Positions 17,024 to 25,658 of a stretch of DNA of 64,000 nt are shown piece after piece. Each line of letters opens with the position of its first letter. Within the stretch, counting starts at the first letter, position 1. Both the position numbers and the translations under genes were made by a program. The stretch covers positions 372,001-436,000 of the forward strand of contig NZ_PDLO01000002.1 of the NCBI RefSeq assembly GCF_002631205.1, in the 5' to 3' direction. Below the pieces are notes generated by a model. It worked only from the letters and a program-made list of their open reading frames with translations. It was not told the DNA's origin and did not search any database. The DNA comes from Neolewinella marina (GTDB taxonomy: Bacteria > Bacteroidota > Bacteroidia > Chitinophagales > Saprospiraceae).

Positions 17024-17707
17024 ATGTCCGTCATCCACAAGTCAACCTACGATTTTCTGCGCGACCTGGCCGCCAACAACGACCGCGACTGGTTCAACGC
17101 CCACAAGGACCGGTACACGGCCGCCCGCGACAACGTAGCCGACTTCGCCAAGGCACTGCTGCAGCGGCTGGGCCACCACGACGTCATCAGCACCGAGAGC
17201 GGCCGCAAGTCCCTGTTCCGGATCTACCGCGACGTGCGCTTCAGCAAGAACAAGGACCCCTACAAGACCAACATTGCCGGCTCCTTCACCCGCGACGGCC
17301 GGCAGCGGCGGGGCGGCTACTACTTCACCTTCTCCCCCGCCCACAACCTCGTCGGTGGAGGCTTCTACGGGATCGAGCGCGACGACCTGAAGCGCATCCG
17401 GGAGGAGTTGGGCGCGGACGCGGGTGCCATGCGGGACATCGTGAATGCCCCGGAATTCGTCCGCCTGTTCGGCACCTTGCGCGGCGAACAGCTCAAGACC
17501 GCCCCCCAGGGATTCCCCCGCGATCACCCCGACATCGACCTGCTCCGCTACAAGCAGTTCTACGCCGCCCGGGAATTCACCGAAGCCGAGGTCCTCGCCC
17601 CCGACTTTCTGGACCGGGCCGAAGAGGTGATCCTCGGCCTGCGCCCCTTCTTCGACTACTTCAGCGAGATTTTGACCACCGACGCCAACGGGGAAAGCAT
17701 CCTCTGA
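17024..17707 (+). CDS. DUF2461 domain-containing protein
   Basis: A 227-residue cytoplasmic protein of the DUF2461 family (function unknown). Typical blocks are FLRDLAANNDRDWFNAHKDRY near the N-terminus, RIYRDVRFSKNKDPYKTNIAGSF and GGYYFTFSP...GGGFYGIERDDLKRIREE in the middle, and RYKQFYAAREF near the end. The ATG at 17024 follows a promoter-like box by 4 nt. The glycosyltransferase gene begins 17 bp after its stop, so the two are probably co-transcribed, though no functional link is known. Confidence 0.88.
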   Translation: MSVIHKSTYDFLRDLAANNDRDWFNAHKDRYTAARDNVADFAKALLQRLGHHDVISTESGRKSLFRIYRDVRFSKNKDPYKTNIAGSFTRDGRQRRGGYYFTFSPAHNLVGGGFYGIERDDLKRIREELGADAGAMRDIVNAPEFVRLFGTLRGEQLKTAPQGFPRDHPDIDLLRYKQFYAAREFTEAEVLAPDFLDRAEEVILGLRPFFDYFSEILTTDANGESIL

Positions 17708-17724
17708 GCGGCAACGCAACTCCC

Positions 17725-18861
17725 ATGCGCTTAGGCTTTGACGCCAAACGGCTCTTCCACAACGCCACCGGGCTAGGTAATTACAGCCGTACCCTGCTCG
17801 CCAACCTGCGGGCGGCCCACCCTGAATTGGAGTGTTTCCTATACAGTCCGAAGTCAAGTGAGAACGCCTTTGCCCTGCCCTTCCGGGAAGATTCCGGTTA
17901 CGTGGTCCGTACCGCCACGGGATGGGCCGCCCCCCTGTGGCGGAGCTTCGGCGTCACCCGCCAATTGCGGCGCGACGGCGTCAAACTCTACCACGGGCTG
18001 AGCCACGAGCTCCCCTACGGCCTCCACCGTGGCGGTATCTCTTCGGTGGTGACCATCCACGACCTCATCTACCGGCGCCACCCGGAGTGGTACCCGACCG
18101 TCGACCGCTGGATCTACGACCGCAAGGTGCACCACGCCTGCCGCGAAGCCGACCGCATCATCGCCATCAGCGAGCACACCCAGCGCGACCTGGTGGAGTT
18201 CTACGGGGCGCCCTCCGAACGAATCGACGTGGTCTACCAGAGCTGCGACCCCCTGTTCTACACCGAGGCAGACCCGGCGTTCCCCGCAGATGCCCTAACC
18301 CGCTACGCATTGCCCGCCGACTTTTTCCTCTTCGTGGGCAGCCTTACGCCCCGCAAGAACCTGCCCCTTATCCTGGACGCCTACCTGCAGCTGCCGCCCG
18401 CGGACCGTCTGCCGCTGCTGATCGTGGGCCGGGGCACCAGATACCGCGACCGCCTCATGGCGGAAGCCCGCTACCGCCCCCTCCACCCCCTGCTGCGGTG
18501 GATCGATGACCTGGACGACAACCGACACCTCCGGCAACTCTACCGGCGGGCCCGGGCGGTGCTCTACCCCAGCCACTACGAGGGCTTCGGGCTGCCGGTG
18601 GCCGAGGCCCTGCTTTCCCGGACGGCCGTCGTCACGAGTACGGTCTCCTCACTGCCCGAGGCGGGTGGCCCCGGCGCCCTGCTGGTCGACCCGAACCGGC
18701 CGGAGGAGATGGCGGCGGCCCTCCACCGCCTCCTCCACGATAATGCCCTGCGCGACCGGCTGATCAGCGCCGGCCACGCCTACGCCCACGCGCGGTTCGG
18801 GGCCGCGGCTACGACCGAGGCGTTGATGGAAAGTTACCGGCGGGCCCTGGAAACCCGCTGA
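17725..18861 (+). CDS. Glycosyltransferase family 4 protein
   Basis: A 378-residue GT-B glycosyltransferase. The N-terminal Rossmann half begins MRLGFDAKRLFHNATGLGNYS, an acceptor-side glycine loop typical of GT4; the C-terminal half has FFLFVGSLTPRKNLPLILDAY, a nucleotide-sugar-binding block, and YPSHYEGFGLPVAEALLSRTAVV with the conserved E-x7-E. It transfers a sugar from an activated donor to an unknown acceptor, probably in surface polysaccharide synthesis, in keeping with the second glycosyltransferase just downstream and the MsbA-like exporter nearby. Start ATG 17725; the frame is open upstream only as a shadow of the DUF2461 gene. Confidence 0.9.
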   Translation: MRLGFDAKRLFHNATGLGNYSRTLLANLRAAHPELECFLYSPKSSENAFALPFREDSGYVVRTATGWAAPLWRSFGVTRQLRRDGVKLYHGLSHELPYGLHRGGISSVVTIHDLIYRRHPEWYPTVDRWIYDRKVHHACREADRIIAISEHTQRDLVEFYGAPSERIDVVYQSCDPLFYTEADPAFPADALTRYALPADFFLFVGSLTPRKNLPLILDAYLQLPPADRLPLLIVGRGTRYRDRLMAEARYRPLHPLLRWIDDLDDNRHLRQLYRRARAVLYPSHYEGFGLPVAEALLSRTAVVTSTVSSLPEAGGPGALLVDPNRPEEMAAALHRLLHDNALRDRLISAGHAYAHARFGAAATTEALMESYRRALETR

Positions 18862-18876
18862 GCGATCAGAATCAAC

Positions 18877-18884
18877 TACATTTG
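18877..18884 (+). promoter_or_regulatory. -7 box TACATTTG
   Basis: Exact TAnnTTTG match, 23 nt before the TTG start of the second glycosyltransferase and 15 bp after the stop of the first, suggesting its own promoter. Confidence 0.5.
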
Positions 18885-18907
18885 GCCGGCTCCAAACTGC
18901 GCAACCC

Positions 18908-20035
18908 TTGTCCGTCCCCCCTTCCCTTCTCGTTGTATCCGATTACCGGGATTCCCTGAGCGGAGTACGCCCCGAGGGCCGGTGGTTCGTGGAACTGGCC
19001 CGCAATTTCGGCTACCGCATCACGCTGATGACCCACCGGGAGGGAGCCAGCTACTTGGATGAGCTGGAAGCCGCCGGGGTACGCATCATCGACTGGCACC
19101 CAACTCGGAAGTTCAGTAACGCCGAGCGCGACCGGCTACGGGAGGAACTCCACACTGGCGGCTACGACCTGCTGCACCTTTTCAACAACAGGGCCGTAGC
19201 CACCGGCGTAAGGGCCGCCCAGGGGTGGCCGGGCAAGGTTATCACCTACCGCGGATACACCGGCAACGTGCACTGGTGGGACCCCACGGCCTATCTCCAG
19301 CACCTGCACCCCCGGGTGGACCTCATCACCTGTGTCAGCCCGGCGGTCAAGGAGGACCTCGACGCCCAGCTCTTCTTTGATTCCCGCAAGACGGTGGTGG
19401 TCCCCAAAGGGCACGACCCGGCCTGGTACGAGCGGGTCAAGCCCGCGGACCTGCACGCTGAATTTAACATCCCCGCCGACCGCATCGTCCTGGTCGTGGT
19501 GGCCAATGCCCGGCGAATGAAGGGCATGGACTACCTGGGCACCGCCATCCGCCGACTGCCCGCCGAGCTGCCCCTTCACCTGATGTTCGTGGGCCGCGGA
19601 CTGGAAACCAATGACCTGCTGGCCGACCTGGCCGATAGCCCCTACCACGATGAGGAAGACTTCACCTTCACCGGCTGGCGTTCCGACGCCCTGGAGTTGG
19701 TGGCGGCCGCCGACATCAGCCTGCTGCCCAGCATCAAGGGGGAGGGACTGAGCAAGGTGCTGCTCGAAAGCTTCTTCCTGGCCCGCCCGACCATCCTGAC
19801 CGACATTGCCGGGAACCGGGGCCTGGCCATCAACGGAGAAACCGCTCGCGTCATTCCCCCGCGTAATGAATACGCGATGGTGGACGCCATCGTGGAGCTC
19901 GTCGAAGATGAAGCCCTGCGGCGGCGGCTGGGTCCGGCCGGCCAGGCCTATATCACCCAGCACTTCCACTGCGAACAATCGGCCCGGAAACTGGACGCCG
20001 CCTACCGGCGGGTGCTCGGTCGTGCAATCGACTGA
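18908..20035 (+). CDS. Glycosyltransferase (GT4-like), TTG start
   Basis: A 375-residue GT-B enzyme. N-terminal half contains SGVRPEGRWFVELARNFGYRI; the C-terminal half has RIVLVVVANARRMKGMDYLG, LHLMFVGRGLETNDL and LLPSIKGEGLSKVLLESFFLARPTI, the donor-binding region with its acidic pair. No ATG or GTG lies in frame near the homology start, so TTG at 18908 (MSVPPSLLVVSDYRDS) is used. Its adjacent position to another glycosyltransferase suggests a role in surface glycan or glycolipid assembly; donor and acceptor are unknown. Confidence 0.85.
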   Translation: MSVPPSLLVVSDYRDSLSGVRPEGRWFVELARNFGYRITLMTHREGASYLDELEAAGVRIIDWHPTRKFSNAERDRLREELHTGGYDLLHLFNNRAVATGVRAAQGWPGKVITYRGYTGNVHWWDPTAYLQHLHPRVDLITCVSPAVKEDLDAQLFFDSRKTVVVPKGHDPAWYERVKPADLHAEFNIPADRIVLVVVANARRMKGMDYLGTAIRRLPAELPLHLMFVGRGLETNDLLADLADSPYHDEEDFTFTGWRSDALELVAAADISLLPSIKGEGLSKVLLESFFLARPTILTDIAGNRGLAINGETARVIPPRNEYAMVDAIVELVEDEALRRRLGPAGQAYITQHFHCEQSARKLDAAYRRVLGRAID

Positions 20036-20090
20036 AACGCGTTTCACATTTTCCACCCGGCACCTTACCTTACAACACTAAATTCAGACC

Positions 20091-20873
20091 ATGCACAGTA
20101 CCTATTCCTTAGCCTTACTCCTTCTCTTCTTCCTTACCTCCTGCGGTTCCTCCGAAACAAACACCGTTGAAGAGGCAGATGCGGAGGCCGACACCGCCCT
20201 CACCACCCGCGGCGAGCCGATGCTGCAGGGCAGCGGCGAATGGACCAACCTGCTGGCCGACAACAGCCTCGAAGCCTGGCATTCCTACAACGAGGACGAA
20301 GCCGGCTCGGCCTGGAAACTCGACGAAGAAGGCGTACTCTACCTCGACACCACGAACAAGGGCGAGCACGGAATTGAAGGCGGCGGGGACTTGGTCACCG
20401 ATGTGTCGTTCGAAAACTACGAGCTCGAGCTCGAGTGGAAGATCGGCGAGTGCGGCAACAGCGGCATCATCTACAACATCACCGAAACCGACGACCTGGA
20501 CTACCCATGGCTGACCGGCCCGGAAATGCAAATCCTCGACAACGACTGCCACCCCGACGCCGAGATCGTCACCCACCGCGCGGGCGACCTCTACGACATG
20601 ATCACCGGAGAGCCCGAGAACGTCCGCCCCGCCGGCGAATGGAACCGCGTGCGCCTGGTGGTCACCGATGGCCGGGTAGAGCACTGGCAGAACGGAGAGC
20701 GCCTGCTCACCTACAACAATACGGGCTCCGAATGGGAGGCCATGATCGCCGATTCGAAGTTCAAGGACTTTGAGCGCTTCGGCAAGACCACTTCCGGCAA
20801 GATCGGCCTGCAGGACCACGGCGACCCCGTCTGGTTCCGCAACATCCGCATCCGGGAACTGGACACGAAATAA
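20091..20873 (+). CDS. DUF1080 (3-keto-disaccharide hydrolase-like) lipoprotein
   Basis: A 260-residue predicted lipoprotein: signal peptide with lipobox LTSC (Cys18), then an Asp/Glu-rich linker and a DUF1080 concanavalin-like domain from about 50 (WTNLLADNSLEAWHSY, FENYELELEWKIGECGNSGIIYNI, PAGEWNRVRLVVTDGRVEHWQNG, GKIGLQDHGDPVWFRNIRIREL). Members of this family have been linked to 3-keto-glycoside hydrolysis in Bacteroidota. The MFS carrier gene follows after 26 bp, so export-side sugar hydrolysis with uptake by the carrier is plausible but inferred. Confidence 0.88.
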   Translation: MHSTYSLALLLLFFLTSCGSSETNTVEEADAEADTALTTRGEPMLQGSGEWTNLLADNSLEAWHSYNEDEAGSAWKLDEEGVLYLDTTNKGEHGIEGGGDLVTDVSFENYELELEWKIGECGNSGIIYNITETDDLDYPWLTGPEMQILDNDCHPDAEIVTHRAGDLYDMITGEPENVRPAGEWNRVRLVVTDGRVEHWQNGERLLTYNNTGSEWEAMIADSKFKDFERFGKTTSGKIGLQDHGDPVWFRNIRIRELDTK

Positions 20874-20899
20874 TTAACCACCAACAAAAGCAAACTCAT

Positions 20900-22210
20900 A
20901 TGTACGTTGATTCAACCCAGGCGGCGGCCGCGGCGGGTATTCCCGCCAACCGCGACCGGCTTTTCCTGGCGGCCTGTGTTTCCCTGGTCGTCACCTCGAT
21001 GACCTTCGCCATCCGGGCCGGTATCCTGACCGAACTGGGCACCACCTTCGCCCTCACCGGTCCGCAGCTGGGCTGGGTGAACAGTATGGCCTTCCTCGGC
21101 TTCCCGATCGCCATGATCATCGGTGGCCTCCTCTACAACAGCATCGGCCCCCGGAACATGCTCTGGACGGCCTTCATCTGTCACCTCCTTGGGTTGGTCC
21201 TCACGATTTTCGCCGGCGATATCGGCCCGCTGAGTGGCTTCTGGGGCCTGATGATTTCCACCTTCTTCATCGGATTCGCCAACGGGGCGGTGGAAGCGGC
21301 CTGTAACCCCATGGTAGCGGATATGTACCCTGAAAAGAAGACCCAGATGCTGAACAAGTTCCACGTCTGGTTCCCCGGCGGTATCGTGATCGGATCACTC
21401 ATCGCCAACTTCTTCGGTGATGCCCTGGGTTGGCAGGGACTGATCGCCACCATGTTCATCCCCACCTTCCTGTACGCTTTCCTGATCTTCGGACAGGAGT
21501 TCCCCCGGTCCAATGCCATCAGCAAGGACACCGGCGAGAACATCCGCAGCCTGGCTACCCCACTGTTCCTGTTCATCGTGCTCTGTATGACCCTGACGGC
21601 CACCACCGAATTCAGCACCACCCAGTGGGTAGAGAAGATCCTCGGTGCCAGCGGTGCCAGCCCGATGATCGTTCTGGCCCTCGTGACCGGCCTGATGGCC
21701 GTCGGCCGCTTCTTTGCCGGCCCTATCGTGCACAACCTCAACCCCACCGGGGTACTGCTGATCAGCGCCGTGCTGTCGACCATCGGCATCTACCTGCTGA
21801 GCACCCTCACCGGCGGGGCCGTCTACTTCGGCGCCATCGTCTTTGCCCTCGGCATCTGCTACTTCTGGCCCACCATGATCGGCTTCGTAGGGGAATACAT
21901 CCCCCAGACCGGTGCCCTGGGCATGTCGCTCGTAGGTGGTGCAGGGATGTTTGCCCTGGTGATCTGGAACCCCATCATTGGCGGCTGGCTTGACGACGCA
22001 CGCGCCACGGCGGAAACCGCCGGCGCCATTGGTGCGGAGGCCGACATCATAGCCGGGCAGGCTACACTATCCACCATGATGTGGTTCCCCATCATTCTGG
22101 TGGTGCTGTTCACCGGACTGTACTTCTACATGCGCAATCGCCACCAGGTACCGGCCGATGAGGCCGTACTCAACCCCGATGCCATGTCTACCCCCGGCTC
22201 CGCCCGGTAA
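20900..22210 (+). CDS. MFS transporter
   Basis: A 436-residue inner-membrane carrier with about 12 hydrophobic helices. The loop after helix 2 reads GGLLYNSIGPRNML, a degenerate form of the MFS motif A. The N-terminus (20 residues) is cytosolic and Ala-rich. Probable operon partner of the DUF1080 lipoprotein, which points to a sugar or sugar derivative as substrate, but no substrate residue is recognisable. A strong hairpin terminator follows at 22238. Confidence 0.85.
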   Translation: MYVDSTQAAAAAGIPANRDRLFLAACVSLVVTSMTFAIRAGILTELGTTFALTGPQLGWVNSMAFLGFPIAMIIGGLLYNSIGPRNMLWTAFICHLLGLVLTIFAGDIGPLSGFWGLMISTFFIGFANGAVEAACNPMVADMYPEKKTQMLNKFHVWFPGGIVIGSLIANFFGDALGWQGLIATMFIPTFLYAFLIFGQEFPRSNAISKDTGENIRSLATPLFLFIVLCMTLTATTEFSTTQWVEKILGASGASPMIVLALVTGLMAVGRFFAGPIVHNLNPTGVLLISAVLSTIGIYLLSTLTGGAVYFGAIVFALGICYFWPTMIGFVGEYIPQTGALGMSLVGGAGMFALVIWNPIIGGWLDDARATAETAGAIGAEADIIAGQATLSTMMWFPIILVVLFTGLYFYMRNRHQVPADEAVLNPDAMSTPGSAR

Positions 22211-22237
22211 AGGGTAATCTCCGCCCCAAATTGCTTC

Positions 22238-22273
22238 AAAGGCCCCTTCCACCCCGCGTGGAAGGGGCCTTTT
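22238..22273 (+). terminator. Intrinsic terminator after MFS gene
   Basis: A perfect 15-bp stem (AAAGGCCCCTTCCAC pairing with 22258-22272), 5-nt loop, ending in TTTT. Located 27 bp after the MFS stop. Confidence 0.9.
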
Positions 22274-22302
22274 CACTGTTGGTGGTGACCGCAGGATATT
22301 CA

Positions 22303-22948
22303 CCACAGAGGCACGGAGTTCCACCGAGGAAACCTGGGATACTGCTCCGTGTACTCAGCGCTCTCTGTGGTTTGGTTCACAACTCGGGCTGCAAGCCCTC
22401 GACCTGTTACGGGCGCAGCGAGCTGCCCCGTAAATGGTGGGAACCGGTACACAGCCATTTGTAAATCCCGACCCTGTCGACCACAGAGGCACGGAGGTCC
22501 ACTGAGGAGGCCTGGGGTACTGCTCTGTGTTCTTTGTGCCCTCCGTGGTTTACGCAATCATCTCGGGCCGCAGGCCCTCGACCGAAGAAGAGCGCGGCGA
22601 GCAGCCTGCAAATGGTGGGAACCGGTACACAGCCATTTGTAAATCCCCCACCCTGTCGACCACAGAGGCACGGAGTTCCACTGAGTTGAGGCCTGGGGTA
22701 CTTCTCCGTGTTCTTCGTGCCCTCCGTCGTTTCCGCAACCAACTCGGCCCGCAGGCCCTCGACCTGATGAAGGGCGCGGCGAGCTGCCTGCAAATGGTGG
22801 GAACTGGTACACTGTAATTTGTAATTCCCACACCCTGTCGACCACAGAGGCACGGAGTTCTATTGAGTTGAGGCCTGGGGTACAGCTCCGTGTTCTTCGT
22901 GCCCTCCGTGGTTTCCGCAACCAAGTCGGCCCGCAGGCCCTCGACCCG
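22303..22948. repeat. 3.6 tandem copies of a ~180-bp repeat
   Basis: Copies begin with CCACAGAGGCACGGAG at 22303, 22481, 22660 and 22842 (periods 178, 179 and 182 bp); the fourth stops at about 22948. Each unit carries CCACAGAGGCACGGAG near one end and CTCCGTG...CCCTCCGTGGTTT some 45 nt on, so each can fold on itself, then a GGCCCGCAGGCCCTCGACC block and AAATGGTGGGAACCGGTACAC. Copies are diverged (not identical) and no unit length is a multiple of three, so the open frames through it are not genes. It lies between two terminators, with no gene inside. Confidence 0.9.
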
Positions 22949-22959
22949 TCTGTAAACCA

Positions 22960-22995
22960 AAAAAGCCGCTTCCCCGGTCGGGGAAGCGGCTTTTT
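22960..22995 (-). terminator. Bidirectional-looking terminator of the exb operon
   Basis: A 16-bp perfect stem (22960-22975 with 22980-22995), 4-nt loop, A-tract on one side and T-tract on the other, 19 bp beyond the stop of the last minus-strand exbD gene. It also separates that operon from the tandem repeat. Confidence 0.9.
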
Positions 22996-23014
22996 ACCGA
23001 ATAGGGATCCGGTA

Positions 23015-23491
23015 CTAGTCGAGGGCCTGGGTCCGCTGACCGGCGCTGTAGTTGATCTTCAGCTGGTTGCTTTTCCGAAGCTTGGTTTTCACGTCCTGTA
23101 CGATACCCATGGTTACTTCACCGTCGACGCGCAGGGAGGAGGTAATCCGGGAGCGCTTGGCTTCGGGCAGCTTCACCTTGTGCTGTTCGAGGAAGAGGGG
23201 GATATCGTCGACCGTGGAGATCTTGTCGCCCAGCTGGATGCGGGGAGAGGTGCCGTATACGGCCTGGTACTGTTGGGTGGGGCGGCCAATGTAGATGTAG
23301 TTGACCAGCGACTTTTCATCCAGTTTGGTAAGCTGGGTGGCTTCGGGGGTGTTGACCTGCAACTTGAGGTCGGAGTCCCGGAGCACGGTTACCATCATAA
23401 AGAAGAAGAGAAGCATGAAGATGATATCGGGCAGCGAGGCCGTCGAGATCGCGGGGGAAGACTTACCGCGTTTTTTACTGAACTTAGCCAT
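23015..23491 (-). CDS. ExbD/TolR-type biopolymer transport protein (second copy)
   Basis: A 158-residue protein with a short basic cytosolic N-terminus (MAKFSKKRGKSSP), one membrane helix (LPDIIFMLLFFFMMVTVL, about 20-37) containing the Asp of the ExbD proton path (Asp22), and a periplasmic domain. It would combine with the ExbB-like protein upstream to use the proton gradient for TonB-dependent transport. Last gene of a four-gene minus-strand operon; separated from the first exbD by 111 bp. Confidence 0.88.
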   Translation of the reverse strand: MAKFSKKRGKSSPAISTASLPDIIFMLLFFFMMVTVLRDSDLKLQVNTPEATQLTKLDEKSLVNYIYIGRPTQQYQAVYGTSPRIQLGDKISTVDDIPLFLEQHKVKLPEAKRSRITSSLRVDGEVTMGIVQDVKTKLRKSNQLKINYSAGQRTQALD

Positions 23492-23602
23492 AGTAGATTA
23501 TTGGTTGGTAACGGTACTGGATGGAAGATGCAGCCAGCGGCCAGTTTGGTGGGTGTAAAGAAAAGCGGGTCGGCCAGTTGCTGACCGACCCGCTGGTTAA
23601 AC

Positions 23603-24160
23603 CTAATTTTCTTCACCAAAGTTGGTGGGCTCGGCCTCGGACAATACCATGGGGATATCGTCGCGGATGGCTTTGCGCTGGGCAAACGGCATCTCTTCGC
23701 TGTAAGGCTCGCCGTACCGTTTGAGGGACTCCTCGTTCCAGAGGTCATCGTAGGCGCCTTTCAGCTCGTTGTAGACGGCCAGGTAGGTCTCGTAGTCGGT
23801 ACCCCGGTCGTTTTTCAGCGAGATGATGGCGTTACGCGGTCCTTCGGCCAGGTCGGGGCGGCGGGTGGGGTTCATGATGAACTCCTTGGCGCGCTCCCGG
23901 AGTTCGCCGATGCGGGCCGGCTCGTCGCGGACGAGGAGCTGGTTCTGGGCGTTTACCAGTACGGAGAACACGTTACGTTCCTTGAGCTTGGTGATGTCGG
24001 GCTCTTCATCCGACCAGGGCGGCAACTTTACGAGGATACCCTTGTCTTCGGCGATGGTGGTAGTGACCAGGAAGAAGATCAGCAGCAGGAAGGCGATGTC
24101 CGCCATCGAGCCGGCATTGATCTCATTGTTCATCCGGTCTCTCGTCTTGGTCTTTGCCAT
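23603..24160 (-). CDS. ExbD/TolR-type biopolymer transport protein (first copy)
   Basis: A 185-residue ExbD homologue: basic N-terminus, membrane helix SMADIAFLLLIFFLVTTTIA (about 18-37) with the conserved Asp21, then a larger periplasmic domain than its paralogue. Bacteroidota often encode two unlike ExbD proteins next to one ExbB, and this cluster fits that pattern. It starts 22 bp after the stop of the upstream four-helix membrane protein. Confidence 0.88.
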   Translation of the reverse strand: MAKTKTRDRMNNEINAGSMADIAFLLLIFFLVTTTIAEDKGILVKLPPWSDEEPDITKLKERNVFSVLVNAQNQLLVRDEPARIGELRERAKEFIMNPTRRPDLAEGPRNAIISLKNDRGTDYETYLAVYNELKGAYDDLWNEESLKRYGEPYSEEMPFAQRKAIRDDIPMVLSEAEPTNFGEEN

Positions 24161-24182
24161 GGTCGTGGTCTGTTTAAGTTAG

Positions 24183-24689
24183 TTATTTAAAGATACCGCG
24201 GATACCGAACACGATGAGCGTCAGGATCGCCAGTCCGATCATCACCAGGGCCGTCAGGATGGACCCGCTGATGAACTTCAGGTTCCCCTCGGTCAGTTCG
24301 GCTTCCTGGGAAGTTTCGAACTTCTCGATCGCGTTGGCGATCTCCGGATCGGTCACTTCACCACTGGCCATCGAGTAGCCGATGAACAGGATGAGCAGCA
24401 GACCAACCAGTCCGGCGATTCCCTTGAGGGATCCCTTGGGGTTGCTGGCCATCTGTACAACACCGAAGATCAGGGCAACGACAAAGGCCAGGGCGGTAAG
24501 GATAACCGAGATGGAAATGCCGAAGTTGAAGATGTCGGTCTCGTAGGTTTCTGCCGTCTTATCGTTGGCCTGGAGCATTTCCAGCGTCGTATCGTCGGCA
24601 GAAAAGATCGAAGCAAGGAAGATAATGGTAATCAGCACTCCAATCCCGAAGGCCAGAGCCTGGCCGTATTTGTTCAAAAATGAATACAT
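24183..24689 (-). CDS. Membrane protein of the ExbBD operon, unknown role
   Basis: A 168-residue protein with four predicted membrane helices (about 11-27, 53-77, 84-104 and 140-165) and a charged loop between helices 3 and 4. Not a known ExbB or ExbD; it sits between exbB (27 bp upstream) and exbD (22 bp downstream) on the same strand, so it is likely part of the same complex or operon. The same position is occupied by a similar small membrane protein in other Bacteroidota as far as I recall. Confidence 0.7.
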   Translation of the reverse strand: MYSFLNKYGQALAFGIGVLITIIFLASIFSADDTTLEMLQANDKTAETYETDIFNFGISISVILTALAFVVALIFGVVQMASNPKGSLKGIAGLVGLLLILFIGYSMASGEVTDPEIANAIEKFETSQEAELTEGNLKFISGSILTALVMIGLAILTLIVFGIRGIFK

Positions 24690-24716
24690 AATTGATTGGA
24701 TTTTGCGAGCGACTGA

Positions 24717-25445
24717 TTAGACGCGGGGACGAGTAGTAGTAAAGGTGTTGTTGGTAGCCATGATGTCTACCAGCGCGATCGAAGCGTCTTCCATGCGGTT
24801 AACGATACCGTCGATCTTGTTCACGATGTAGTTGTAGAGGATCTGCAGGATGATGGCCACTACCAGACCGAATACCGTGGTCAGAAGGGCTACCTTGATA
24901 CCACCGGCAACAACCGCGGGGCTAAGGTCACCTACCGTCTCAATCCGGTTAAAGGCCTGAATCATACCGATTACCGTACCCATAAAGCCGAGCATGGGGG
25001 CAATGGCGATGAAGAGCGAGATCCACACCAGGCCGCGCTCGAGCAGGCCCATCTGTACCGAGCCGTAGCTCACGATGGCCTTCTCAACGGCATCGGGGCC
25101 TTCGGCGCTGTGACGCAGTCCTTCGTAGAGTACGCTGGCGGTGGGGCCAGGGGTCGACTTGGCTACTTCCTTGGCACCTTCCACGTCACCGGCTTCCAGC
25201 CGCTCACCAATGCGGGAGAGGAGCTTGTCGGTGTTGGTGGAGGCGAGGTTGAGGGTGATGATGCGCTCGATACAGAACGCCAGCCCCAGGATCAGACAGA
25301 TCAGTACGATCGCCATGAACCGCCAGTCACCGTCGATAAATTGCTTCTTGAGAACCTGGAATCCAGCAGAATCCTGGGCTGCCAGGTCCGCTGCCGAAAA
25401 GGCTACCAGCGAAAGTACCGCCAGTGATTTGAATAGATGTCGCAT
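24717..25445 (-). CDS. MotA/TolQ/ExbB proton channel family protein
   Basis: A 242-residue ExbB-like protein with an N-terminal export signal (MRHLFKSLAVLSLVAFSAADLAAQ style), a first helix at about 42-60 (FMAIVLICLILGLAFCIERI), a cytosolic stretch, and the paired helices holding IAPMLGFMGTVIGMIQAF and LTTVFGLVVAIILQILYNY, which form the ion-conducting core of the family. It drives TonB- or Tol-type energy transfer with the two ExbD proteins encoded downstream. First gene of the operon; tRNA-Ser lies just upstream on the same strand. Confidence 0.88.
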   Translation of the reverse strand: MRHLFKSLAVLSLVAFSAADLAAQDSAGFQVLKKQFIDGDWRFMAIVLICLILGLAFCIERIITLNLASTNTDKLLSRIGERLEAGDVEGAKEVAKSTPGPTASVLYEGLRHSAEGPDAVEKAIVSYGSVQMGLLERGLVWISLFIAIAPMLGFMGTVIGMIQAFNRIETVGDLSPAVVAGGIKVALLTTVFGLVVAIILQILYNYIVNKIDGIVNRMEDASIALVDIMATNNTFTTTRPRV

Positions 25446-25523
25446 AGCCGTATTTAAGGTTTAACGAATGGATTGCGTAATAATAAGATAATGACCCGAC
25501 GCCGCCAGGGGCGCCGGGTGCTG

Positions 25524-25611
25524 CGGAGAAGAAGGGATTCGAACCCTCGATACGGGGTTACCGTATATACGCTTTCCAGGCGTACCTCTTCAACCACTCG
25601 AGCACTTCTCC
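25524..25611 (-). tRNA. tRNA-Ser (anticodon GGA)
   Basis: On the minus strand: acceptor GGAGAAG pairs with CTTCTCC; D-arm CTC...GAG; anticodon stem TACGC/GCGTA around loop CTGGAAA (anticodon GGA, reading UCC and UCU); a long variable arm (TACGG/CCGTA) typical of class II serine tRNAs; T-arm GAGGG-TTCGAAT-CCCTT. The CCA end is not encoded. Confidence 0.96.
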
Positions 25612-25658
25612 TAAATAATTCTTTGTCAATGTAGCCCCCCATCCATTGATGAGGGTTC

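Noticed and set aside
22407-22853. Open frames through the ~180-bp tandem repeat
   Set aside because: Unit lengths (178, 179, 182) are not multiples of three, so no frame reads the repeats the same way; not a repeat protein.
22303-22948. CRISPR array
   Set aside because: Units are 180 bp and diverged throughout, with no short identical repeats separated by unique spacers and no cas genes.
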